NCBI RefSeq assembly: GCF_001536285.1
Contig: NZ_FAOZ01000047.1
Location: 1-46,247 of the forward strand
Length of the DNA stretch: 46,247 nucleotides
Reading direction: 5' to 3'
Source of the DNA: Parafrankia irregularis
GTDB taxonomy: Bacteria > Actinomycetota > Actinomycetes > Frankiales > Frankiaceae
Shown: in pieces, positions 17,605 to 24,842 of the stretch
Layout of the letters: each line of letters begins with the position of its first letter
Position numbering within the stretch: the first letter of the stretch is position 1
Notes under the pieces: model-generated
The model's database searches: none
What the model saw: the letters and a program-made list of their open reading frames with translations, nothing else
What the model was told of the DNA's origin: nothing
Translations under genes and position numbers: made by a program

Positions 17605-17985
17605 TCAGATCGCCAGGTTGTAGAAGCTGTTCACGAGCGGGATCGCGATGCCGACCAGGAACCCGCAGCCGACCGCCCAGACGAAGGCAGTCAACCCGCG
17701 GTCGAAGTGCTGCGGGCGAGCCGTCATGCGCGCCCACCCAGTGAAGCCTGCAGAAACCAACGCCGCGATCCCACAGGCGGTCACCGCTCCGTACATCGCC
17801 CAGCCGAGAATCCTCTGCAGCGCCTCCGCGCCCTGCGGGGGAAGATCGGTCAGACTCGGGTTCACGGGGCCGAGCGGGTCGCGCTGCGTCGGAGCGCCAC
17901 CTCCCCCGGTGCCGGGGCTCTGAGTGGCAGGAACCTGGGTATCCGCCAGCAGAAGGGTGCCTCGGGCCATGAGCTCCTGGATCAT
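17605..17985 (-). CDS. Two-helix membrane protein, pilin-like (VirB2 position)
   Basis: A 126-residue protein with a Pro/Gly-rich N-terminal third and two transmembrane segments (LGWAMYGAVTACGIAALVSAGF, about 61-82; TAFVWAVGCGFLVGIAIPLV, about 99-118) separated by a short basic loop. This is the layout of VirB2/TrbC-type pilins and of small membrane subunits in actinobacterial secretion operons. No signal cleavage site is clear. It overlaps the ParA-like gene by 4 bases (ATGA). Assignment as a pilin or channel subunit is inference from topology and position. Confidence 0.72.
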   Translation of the reverse strand: MIQELMARGTLLLADTQVPATQSPGTGGGGAPTQRDPLGPVNPSLTDLPPQGAEALQRILGWAMYGAVTACGIAALVSAGFTGWARMTARPQHFDRGLTAFVWAVGCGFLVGIAIPLVNSFYNLAI

Positions 17986-18710
17986 GCGGCTTCCTCCAGC
18001 GCGAGTCGTCGTACCAGAGCATCGGCAGCGTGTTGGGCTGCTCGGCCGCCGTGACCAGCCTCCAGCCGCCCCGCGGCGCGCACGGAGGGCATATGGGGTA
18101 CGCGCACGAGCGCGCCGACTTCGCCTTCCAACATCACCATCCGGGCAAGTGTCGGCCTGGGGATTCGGCCGTCGCTGATGTCGACGACCGCAGCCACCAA
18201 GTCCTCAGGTGCTACTCCGGCCTCACGCAAGGCCCGGGCGGCACCGATCGCCTGTTGCAGGGGGCCGGTAGCGGATGCCGACACGAGCACGACACGCACT
18301 CCTGGCTCGGTCATCAGCCGGTACCAGGAGTCGGCGTACAACAGCTGCAGGACGGAGTCGTAGGAGTCGACGACCAGGGTTGTCCAGGCAGGGTCAGCAG
18401 TCTCCACGATGTCGATCGTCTCGATTCGCGTCATGGGGGCCTCCGGCGCGAGGACCTGGTAGTTGCCGCGGTAGCCCGGCATCGCGACCAGACCGTTGCG
18501 ACCCCGCGGCAAGTTCCTCCTGGAGCTGAACAGCCCCGGAGCATCGTCGATGAGCACGAGTGGTCCGGCGGCACACAGCCTGCGTGCGAGAAGATCCGCG
18601 GTCGTTGATCGGCCCATCCCTCCACTAGCCGCCACCACCAGCACAAGATCGCTCATCGCTGGCGCATCAGGAGCCGCAGGCAGGGCCGCGGACGTGCCAG
18701 GTCCGTCCAT
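17982..18710 (-). CDS. MinD/ParA-like ATPase with degenerate Walker A, first gene of the transfer operon
   Basis: A 242-residue protein with the fold signature of MinD/ParA-type ATPases: LVLVVAASGGMGRSTTADLLARRL (22-45) at the deviant Walker A position, LVLIDDAPG and TLVVDSYDS as the A' and B strands. Both signature lysines of the KGGxGK motif are missing (Ser29 and Arg34 instead), so ATP hydrolysis is doubtful. TadZ- or MinD-like proteins position secretion machines at the pole or membrane, which would suit a gene heading a type IV secretion operon (inference). The start at 18710 is chosen because a repeated GAGGAG precedes it; an ATG at 18758 and one at 18656 are alternatives. It is not the partition ParA, which is at 21.5 kb. 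Confidence 0.8.
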   Translation of the reverse strand: MDGPGTSAALPAAPDAPAMSDLVLVVAASGGMGRSTTADLLARRLCAAGPLVLIDDAPGLFSSRRNLPRGRNGLVAMPGYRGNYQVLAPEAPMTRIETIDIVETADPAWTTLVVDSYDSVLQLLYADSWYRLMTEPGVRVVLVSASATGPLQQAIGAARALREAGVAPEDLVAAVVDISDGRIPRPTLARMVMLEGEVGALVRVPHMPSVRAAGRLEAGHGGRAAQHAADALVRRLALEEAA

Positions 18711-18947
18711 CTCCTCCTCCTCGCTCTGCGGAACCCAGCCCCGTGACGTTGCGGACATCCCGGCGCACCCCCGGTAGCGGCTGTAGCTGGATATGACATA
18801 GAGCGAGATGACTTGCGCGTATTGCGGTGGATGGACTCGTCACGGTAGCGTCATCCTCACAGCAAATCAAATCTAATGATCGTAAACGAGATCATGTACA
18901 CGTGAAGGCAACATAACGATCACAAACGCATCGTTCCGAGGGTTGTG
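18711..18947. promoter_or_regulatory. Divergent promoter region of the transfer operon and the wall hydrolase
   Basis: About 240 bases between divergent genes, with an AT-rich core at 18860-18935. ATGATC (18877-18882) and GATCAT (18889-18894) form a short inverted repeat. A repeated purine-rich GAGGAGGAGGAG at 18711-18722, read on the minus strand, is a very strong ribosome-binding site for the operon's first gene. Confidence 0.6.
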
Positions 18948-19985
18948 ATGGCCGCGGAGTCCACGTCCGGGTCCACCTCACCCACGTCGCCGATCGTGAT
19001 CGCCGTGCTCGCTGTACTCGTCTTCGGCGTCGCTGGCACCGGAATCCTCGGCGGTCTCGCCGGCGCTGGGGTGTTCTCGTCAGGCGCCGACGACACCAGC
19101 GCATCGGCGGTGACCGGCCCGGTCGCCGGCATCCCCGCGGAGTACGTCGGGCCAATCATCAACGCCGGTCGGTCCTGTCCTGCCCTCAGCCCGGGGCTAC
19201 TGGCCGCACAGCTCCAGCAGGAGTCCGGTTTCAACCCGCTCGCGCGATCGTCTGTTGGAGCAGAGGGCATCGCCCAGTTCATGCCCGGCACGTGGGCAAC
19301 CCGCGGCCTCGACGGTGACAACGACCACCGTGCGGACCCCTTCAACCCAGCCGACGCAATCCCGGCCGCAGCCCGCTACGACTGCGCATTGGCCGCATCC
19401 GTCGCGCACCTCGGCGACCCTGTCCGTCTTATGCTCGCCGCTTACAACGCTGGCCCTGGGGCTGTTCTCTCCGCCGGTGGTGTGCCGCCCTATCCCGAGA
19501 CACAGACCTATGTCGCGAAGATCATCGCCGCCGAGCCTGCGATGACCGCCGCGCTCGCCGCAGCCTCCACGCCGAGCGGCACAGTTGCCCCAGCCGCCCG
19601 AACTGCCATCGCCTACGCCCGCCAGCAGCTCGGCGAGCACTACCTATGGGGCGGCACGGGCCCCGATCTCTGGGACTGCTCGGGACTTGTCCAAGCTGCC
19701 TACAAGGCAGCCGGCGTCTCTCTACCCCGTCGAACCTTCGAACAGGCCGGCGAGTCTGGGCCGAGCATCCCCGTCAACGATGTCTCAAGGTGGCAGCCCG
19801 GTGACCTCTTGTTCGCGGCCGGATCCGATGGAACCCCAGACAACCCCGGCCACGTAGGCATCTATCTCGGAGATCGTCAGGTACTGCACGCCCCGAAGAA
19901 GGGAGACGTTGTCAGGATCGTCGACTTGGACCACTACCTGACGGTGACCGGTGTCACCAGACCAGCATCACTTGCGGGGTACTGA
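18948..19985 (+). CDS. VirB1-like bifunctional wall hydrolase: SLT plus NlpC/P60
   Basis: A 345-residue membrane-anchored or secreted enzyme that opens peptidoglycan for the transfer channel. One hydrophobic segment (about 15-42) is followed by a lytic transglycosylase domain with QQESGFNP (catalytic Glu about E92), GIAQFMPGTW and AAYNAGPGAV. A C-terminal NlpC/P60 endopeptidase follows, with WDCSGLVQAAY (Cys about C244) and GHVGIYLG (His about H302). The first domain cuts the glycan strand, the second the stem peptide. The ATG at 18948 is preferred because GAGGG is 5 bases upstream; GTG at 18945 is too close. It is divergent from the secretion operon, as expected for VirB1-type proteins. Confidence 0.93.
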   Translation: MAAESTSGSTSPTSPIVIAVLAVLVFGVAGTGILGGLAGAGVFSSGADDTSASAVTGPVAGIPAEYVGPIINAGRSCPALSPGLLAAQLQQESGFNPLARSSVGAEGIAQFMPGTWATRGLDGDNDHRADPFNPADAIPAAARYDCALAASVAHLGDPVRLMLAAYNAGPGAVLSAGGVPPYPETQTYVAKIIAAEPAMTAALAAASTPSGTVAPAARTAIAYARQQLGEHYLWGGTGPDLWDCSGLVQAAYKAAGVSLPRRTFEQAGESGPSIPVNDVSRWQPGDLLFAAGSDGTPDNPGHVGIYLGDRQVLHAPKKGDVVRIVDLDHYLTVTGVTRPASLAGY

Positions 19986-20811
19986 GCCGAGAGTCTCCGA
20001 AGTCCGCCGTCCTGGCGTCCTCGTCTCCTCGCCGCACCACACCCCCGACGGAGTGGCTGACGATCCGGGATGCGATCCCCACAGGACCCTCGAGGTGAGG
20101 CATGCCCCCTGGCCATGGCCGGCCAGGACGCCGCCCACGAAGCTAGCTCATCCTTCGTGAGTTGACCATGGTCGTACCCGACGCTGCCGCCATCTGCTCG
20201 CGTCATCGCCGGCGTCGGCGCAGGCTTCTCGGCCTGCTCGATGAACGGGCACCGTCCTCACCAAGGACGTCAACACCGCCTCCGCCTGGAATGATGCGTA
20301 CTCGCCGAGGGCTCGCTGCCAGATGTTTGATCCAGCAGCCGCCATCAAACCCTGCGTGCCAGCCTCGATGCTGACCTCTCACCCCTCCATGCCCACAGTG
20401 AAACTCTCTCCTCTGCCTCCGGACTAGCCCGGTCGCCTCGCACATTCGGCAGCTCCATCTGCAGCGAGGTCCGCTCCCAGCGCGTCAACCACGCCCGAAC
20501 CCGGCCCTGTGCTTGTCAGCCTTCGTCAGCCTCAGCGATGCTGCCAGCCCAACACCTAGCTCGACCGTGACAGCGCTGGAGGAGCTCGCGGGCGACGCGG
20601 TCCTCATCTGCCTCTGCCCCCGGCCTCGGCCTCCTCTACGTCGTCACGCGCGTCCGGAAATCACCTACGCCGCTTGGCGTCCACGGCCAGGAAACCCTGG
20701 AGATAGGCCCTCTGACCTCTGGAATCTTGCGCTTCTGCGTAGCGATGCAAGACGACGACCCCTCGTGCGAGAGTCGGAGTACACGCATGGCATCCCAGCC
20801 GATCAACACCA

Positions 20812-20823
20812 GGTTGATCAACC
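20812..20823. repeat. 12-bp perfect palindrome GGTTGATCAACC
   Basis: A self-complementary 12-mer, flanked by GATCAAC at 20801 and TTGATCAT at 20828, so three related GATCA boxes lie within 35 bases. It is a candidate binding site for a dimeric DNA-binding protein near parA. Confidence 0.5.
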
Positions 20824-20876
20824 TTGCTTGATCATCTATACACTCAGGCTGGTGCGTGGAGGCATGCCTCTATGTC

Positions 20877-20940
20877 GCCAATAGTGCTCGCACGTTTGTT
20901 CCCAATAGTTCCCGCACGAATGAGGCCAATAATGAGTGAT
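20877..20940. repeat. 24-bp imperfect direct repeats (iteron- or parS-like)
   Basis: Units begin at 20877 and 20901 (17 of 24 bases alike, sharing CCAATAGT and CGCACG), with a third, degenerate unit at 20925 starting CCAATA. AATGAG is also repeated at 20919 and 20931. Regular spacing of about two helical turns near partition genes suggests centromere or origin iterons (inference). Confidence 0.45.
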
Positions 20941-21524
20941 AGGTGTGCGGCATGATATGGAGCAACAATGCATCTCCACTATTAGGCGAGGTGACTCGCC
21001 ACCGTTTGACGAACCTGTCGGGCCAACCTAGTGGGCAGGGTTGGAGGTATATAACGGGCGCTGGTGCGATCCCCTTCGCGAGCCCCAAGCGAGGGTCACG
21101 CACTTCCCGGCATCCGACCACGTGGTCATCCGGGGACTTCGCCACGTAGGTGTACGGCTGTCGATGCCACCACAGGCCCATCAGGACGGGTAGCTGAAGT
21201 TGAGGGGCAACACGCTGACGTCCACCCACGTGCGCCCGTCACCACTTGCGGCACGGCGGTGGTTACGGTCCAGCAGTGTTGATGTCTCCTCCGGCCTGCG
21301 CAGCCGGATGCACCTCACGATGCCCTGCCTTGCGAAGGCGCGTGGACCAGTGCGCGACGCACTACGTGAGGACACGGGGCTGTGGGGTGCCTGGAGAGGT
21401 TGGGTGACACGTACGTGGGCTATTACGTCGCCATGTTCTCTGCCCCTACACTCAAGCCCTGCGGCCTCTATCCCTCTTGAGCGGGGGAGTAGGGGGGTGG
21501 TCCTCGACCAAAGAGGTGGGCAGC

Positions 21525-22490
21525 GTGACGACAGACCCGTGGACACGACCCGACGAGCCCAGGTTTCCTCACGAGAACCTGGAACACGTCATCGCCGTTG
21601 GGAACGGCAAGGGGGGCGTCGGGAAGACCACCCTGACCACCAACATCGCTGCCCTCGTCGCCGCAGGCGGCGCGAAGGTCCTCATCATCGACGTGAACGC
21701 CCAGGGCAACTGTGGCGAGGACCTCGGCTACACCGGACAGCCGGAGATCGACGACGACGGCAAGGGCCTCGTCGACGCCATCCGCTACGGCACCCCTCTC
21801 GTCCCGGTCCGTGCCGTGGGGGGGCGACCCGGGCTCGACGTGGTGCCCGGGGGAGCGGAGGTCCGTCAGCTTCCGACGTACATGTATGAGCGGTTCGCCG
21901 ACTCCGGGGAGTTCGCCACCCTCGCCTTGGCGCGCTCCCTGCTGCCGATCGCCAGCCAGTACGACTTGATCTTGATCGACTCCCCGCCGGAGAACCGTCC
22001 GCTACAGCAGCTCGTCCTCGGTGCCGCACACTGGTTGATCATCCCCATCAAGTCCGACGACTCGTCGCGCAAGGGCATGCAGCAGATCGCCTACGAGTTC
22101 GCGCGAATGCGTCGGGTCAACCCCAACCTCGAGCTTCTCGGCGTAGCCCTGTTCGCGGCCGGCACCAGTGCTCGCCGCATTCGGGAAGAGGTGCGTCGCG
22201 ACGTCGCCTCTGACTTGGGTGGGCGCGATCTCATGTTCGAAGCAGTCATCCGCCACGCCGAAGCCCCGGCCCGGGATGCCCGCCGCCGTGGACAGCCGTT
22301 CCACGAGCTGGAGGTTGCCGCAGCGAACGGACCGACGGGCCTCGACGTCTTGCGCGGCCTGGCGGATCGGTCACAGTTGATCGCTGGATCGTCCGGCGCA
22401 GTCGCCGCTGACCTGGCGACACTGACCCGCGAAGTCCTCACCCGGCGCGCAGCACTGCTCGAGGAGACGGAAAGCGTGGTCACGGCATGA
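21525..22490 (+). CDS. parA: ParA partition ATPase
   Basis: A 321-residue deviant-Walker ATPase for plasmid segregation. KGGVGKT is at 29-35 with both signature lysines, VLIIDVNAQGN is the A' region (the usual DxDPQ has become DVNAQ), and LILIDSPPENRPLQQ is Walker B. It should bind nucleoid DNA as an ATP dimer and be released by its centromere-bound partner. The GTG at 21525 is chosen because AGGTGGG lies just upstream; earlier TTG is unlikely. The N-terminal extension is too short for a repressor HTH, so repression would fall to the partner. The next gene overlaps by ATGA. Confidence 0.92.
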   Translation: MTTDPWTRPDEPRFPHENLEHVIAVGNGKGGVGKTTLTTNIAALVAAGGAKVLIIDVNAQGNCGEDLGYTGQPEIDDDGKGLVDAIRYGTPLVPVRAVGGRPGLDVVPGGAEVRQLPTYMYERFADSGEFATLALARSLLPIASQYDLILIDSPPENRPLQQLVLGAAHWLIIPIKSDDSSRKGMQQIAYEFARMRRVNPNLELLGVALFAAGTSARRIREEVRRDVASDLGGRDLMFEAVIRHAEAPARDARRRGQPFHELEVAAANGPTGLDVLRGLADRSQLIAGSSGAVAADLATLTREVLTRRAALLEETESVVTA

Positions 22491-23161
22491 TCGACACCTC
22501 AGGCGGCGAGCTCGGTGCGCCGCGTCGCATGCCCCAGCAGGACCTTGGTCAGCTGTTCGCACGTCCGGACCGGACGGCAGACTTGGGGGACCTTGTCCGG
22601 CGGCGGCCAGCCGAGCCCCCGGCGGAGCCTCCGGCTGACTCTCCGGCACCGCGGCCCGCACTCGTTCCGGTCTCCCCGCCGAGTAGCGCGCCCTCCGACG
22701 GCGCTGAGGCGGTGGCCGCGTCGGCAATGGACACGGCCGCGTTCGCTCCCCGGCACATGCACCCCGGCCAGCACGACGAGATCTCTCCGACCTCGACCGT
22801 GCGCGTCACCGCGATCCTGGTGAGTCCAACCGTCTTCAAGCGTCTGGAGGAATTCCGTCGGGCCGTACGGGGGCGCACCAACACCTCAATCCTGCTGCAG
22901 GCCTTGGACGAGTGCCACGGCCGGATTCCCGACCTCATCAACGCTGCCCGCGCGGCGGCACAGCCACGCGGATCACTGTTCCCCGCCCGCGACGATCGCC
23001 TGCGCCTACCTGGTCACGGAGGAATGCAGGTACAGGTCCGACCGACCCTGGCTCAGCTAGAGATCATCGACAAGCTCGCCCATGGCCACGGGCTCGACAG
23101 CCGCTCGCAGCTTGCCGCCGCTGCTCTCAACGAGTTTCTTCCCGGACGCAAGGACCGCTGA
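22487..23161 (+). CDS. ParB-type centromere-binding protein with two ribbon-helix-helix segments
   Basis: A 224-residue partner of ParA. A disordered Pro/Arg N-terminal 95 residues, probably the ParA-contacting tail, precede two segments with ribbon-helix-helix character: TVRVTAILVSPTVFKRLEEF (about 104-140) and GMQVQVRPTLAQLEIIDKLA (about 178-218), each a beta strand followed by two helices. Two RHH units in one chain would give a pseudo-dimer able to bind direct repeats as a monomer. It is not an HTH-type ParB, so CTP-clamp behaviour is not expected. The four-base overlap with parA shows coupled translation. Confidence 0.8.
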   Translation: MIDTSGGELGAPRRMPQQDLGQLFARPDRTADLGDLVRRRPAEPPAEPPADSPAPRPALVPVSPPSSAPSDGAEAVAASAMDTAAFAPRHMHPGQHDEISPTSTVRVTAILVSPTVFKRLEEFRRAVRGRTNTSILLQALDECHGRIPDLINAARAAAQPRGSLFPARDDRLRLPGHGGMQVQVRPTLAQLEIIDKLAHGHGLDSRSQLAAAALNEFLPGRKDR

Positions 23162-23172
23162 CACTACGGGGC

Positions 23173-23200
23173 GGCGGCGAGGCGAGTCTCGCCGCCGCGT
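23173..23200 (+). terminator. 10-bp hairpin after the partition operon
   Basis: Arms 23173-23182 and 23191-23200 are exact reverse complements with an 8-nt loop, 11 bases after the stop codon. There is no T tract. It is the likely end of the parA transcript. Confidence 0.6.
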
Positions 23201-23446
23201 TGGATGCCAAGGGTCGACGCCTACATCGTTATGCCGACCCGCGGCCGCCCCCAACGGTCCGCGCCGGCGGCAACGCCTGGCCGCCGTGCGCCGAACCACC
23301 GAGGCGCCGCTCTCCAGCCCCCGCGGCCATGGGGGAGAAAACATCGCCTGGCCGCCCCTTCGTCGCGCCCTGCGGCCTCTCGCGATCTCGCCATCCATGG
23401 ACCCGGCGGCGCGTGCATGGGACTGCCGCAGAGTAGGGACATGGCC

Positions 23447-24046
23447 ATGACGGCTGGCAACGCACACACCCCACCCGCAGAGGCTCGTGTGCTGCTCAAC
23501 CGAGCCGCCGAGTGCTCCCGCCAGGCAGCAGAGATCGATCTGTAGCTGCCCAACGCCGCCCGTGCCGTCGAGATCCTGACCGCGACCGCCGAGCAATGCC
23601 GCCAGGTGGCCACCGCCTTCGACATCGACCCGACACTCGCCGATGAACGCCGGACCTCCACCGGCCGGCTGCGCCTCGTCGACCTTGTCGCGGAACTCAG
23701 TCGCCAGATCCCGCCGCTCGTACGCCATGCGCTGTCCACCCGCAATCTCGACCGCTGGCCTACCGGCGACCGCTGGGCCGAACTCGAAATACTCGCCACC
23801 CGCGGCGCCGAGCTCGCAGCCCGGGCCTTCGCCGAAGTGCCACGACGCGACCACGCCACCGTCACCGGCTCCCAAGCGATCTCTCTCCTCCGCCTCGCTG
23901 CCAACCGTGACCGGCTGCAGGCCGCTGCGGCTGCGATCCGGGATGCCGTGGCCCCAGCGGTACTCCGTCTACCTCACCCCGCCGACGAGGTCGGCGAACT
24001 CCTCCGTATCGCCACGCTGGACTCCGCAATCAGCCGGGAGACCTAA
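23447..24046 (+). pseudogene. Unknown gene interrupted by a single in-frame amber codon
   Basis: One frame runs from ATG 23447 (GTAGGGA upstream) to TAA at 24044-24046 and is broken only by TAG at 23543-23545. Both sides have the same high third-position GC and the same helical, Ala/Arg-rich style; the residues before (AAECSRQAAEI) and after (TAEQCRQVATAFD) the stop resemble each other. Without the stop it would be 199 residues. The downstream part could still be translated from ATG 23606 (146 residues). No family is recognised. The likely cause is one C-to-T change in a CAG codon, or a sequencing error; suppression is less likely. Confidence 0.6.
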
Positions 24047-24296
24047 CCACCCGGCCTCCTTTCGCACGGCCGAGCGGACTCAGCATTTACTTGGCAAACG
24101 CCGTTGTCAACAGTGATGACTATCCTGGACGGGTAAGTTTGATCATGACGGATGGCGCTCGACGACTCTCACACCGCTCCCACCTCGTCGAAGATCCAGA
24201 GTCGACCTTGGCGTCAAGTAATCGCAATCGATGCAGGTAGTGAGACACATGCATGCACAACGTTGGGCGACACGCCAGGCGATGTCCTAGTCATGC
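24047..24296. other. Intergenic, AT-richer, no clear gene
   Basis: About 250 bases with no supported gene; an open frame at 24152 overlaps the next gene and lacks a ribosome-binding site. An odd palindrome GTTGTCAAC lies at 24103-24111, and TTTGATCATG follows at 24138. It probably holds the promoter of the small protein at 24297. Confidence 0.4.
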
Positions 24297-24674
24297 ATGA
24301 GCAAGCCGGACATCATCTGTCCTATGTCGCAGCTGAAGGGACGTCGCCGCCGTCTGCACGTCGGTCCGACCAAGACGCTCCAGACGAGGGTCGCACTTGA
24401 GGATCACAGCGGCTTTCACGAGGTCGCGGCCAGCACCGGGCTTGGCATCAGCGAACTCTTGGAGGAGCTCGTCAAGACGCACCCAGTCCTGCTCGCTGCA
24501 GCTAGCAACGCGGCCGCACTCGGTATGTCGCTCGGGGAGTTCCTTACTGCGCTGATCGTGCAGTGCGAGGTCGACGACAGCGGCCAGCCCGTGTGGGCTG
24601 GGGGAGCGGCGCGCACGGGCGGTACACCAGAGCTGCCAGGCATTCGGGAGGGGCTGCACGCCTCAGCAGCATGA
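24297..24674 (+). CDS. Small RHH-like DNA-binding candidate upstream of rep
   Basis: A 125-residue protein with a basic start (QLKGRRRRLHVGPTKTLQTRVALEDHSGF) and then helices SELLEELVKTHP, a beta-strand-helix-helix arrangement like ribbon-helix-helix proteins, followed by a second helical pair and a Gly-rich tail. Its place just before the replication gene would suit a copy-number or rep regulator (inference). No ribosome-binding site is evident at either ATG 24297 or 24324, so the message may be leaderless or the start may differ. No specific family is recognised. Confidence 0.55.
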   Translation: MSKPDIICPMSQLKGRRRRLHVGPTKTLQTRVALEDHSGFHEVAASTGLGISELLEELVKTHPVLLAAASNAAALGMSLGEFLTALIVQCEVDDSGQPVWAGGAARTGGTPELPGIREGLHASAA

Positions 24675-24745
24675 CCGCGCTCGGATAGGCGAGCCCATCC
24701 CCTACCTGATCAAAGACGAAGGAGAGAACTAGGCACAACGAAAAA

Positions 24746-24794
24746 ACGACGGTCCGGGAGATCTTGCTTGGCGGCTGACTCCCGTGACCGTCGT
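24746..24794 (+). promoter_or_regulatory. Large hairpin in the rep leader
   Basis: ACGACGGT-C-CGGGAG (24746-24760) pairs with CTCCCG-TG-ACCGTCGT (24779-24794), 14 base pairs with one small internal loop and an 18-nt loop. It lies between the upstream small gene and a GGAGG ribosome-binding sequence at 24806-24810. Leader hairpins before rep genes often mediate copy control by attenuation or antisense RNA; that role is inferred. Confidence 0.55.
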
Positions 24795-24819
24795 CTCTAA
24801 CGACCGGAGGTAACGATAG

Positions 24820-24840
24820 CACCCGCGCCTTCGGCGGGTG
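24820..24840 (+). promoter_or_regulatory. Second leader hairpin adjoining the rep start
   Basis: CACCCGC (24820-24826) pairs with GCGGGTG (24834-24840) around a 7-nt loop ending two bases before the GTG start at 24843. Folding would bring the strong GGAGG at 24806 near the start codon or hide the start, so this stem could control rep translation. Confidence 0.5.
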
Positions 24841-24842
24841 AA

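Larger units (their letters stand above)
19986..21524. other. 1.5-kb gene-poor region, possible centromere/origin
   Basis: No frame here shows convincing coding character. The part around 20800-21000 is noticeably richer in A/T and contains a 12-bp palindrome, 24-bp direct repeats and several GATCA-type boxes. It lies directly upstream of parA, where partition sites and sometimes origins are found. A minus-strand frame (21181-21546) and another (20870-21229) are open but unconvincing and may be gene relics. Confidence 0.45.

Noticed and set aside
20870-21546. Two minus-strand frames (119 and 121 codons) upstream of parA
   Set aside because: No ribosome-binding site, family motif or consistent codon pattern; they may be relics but cannot be supported as genes.
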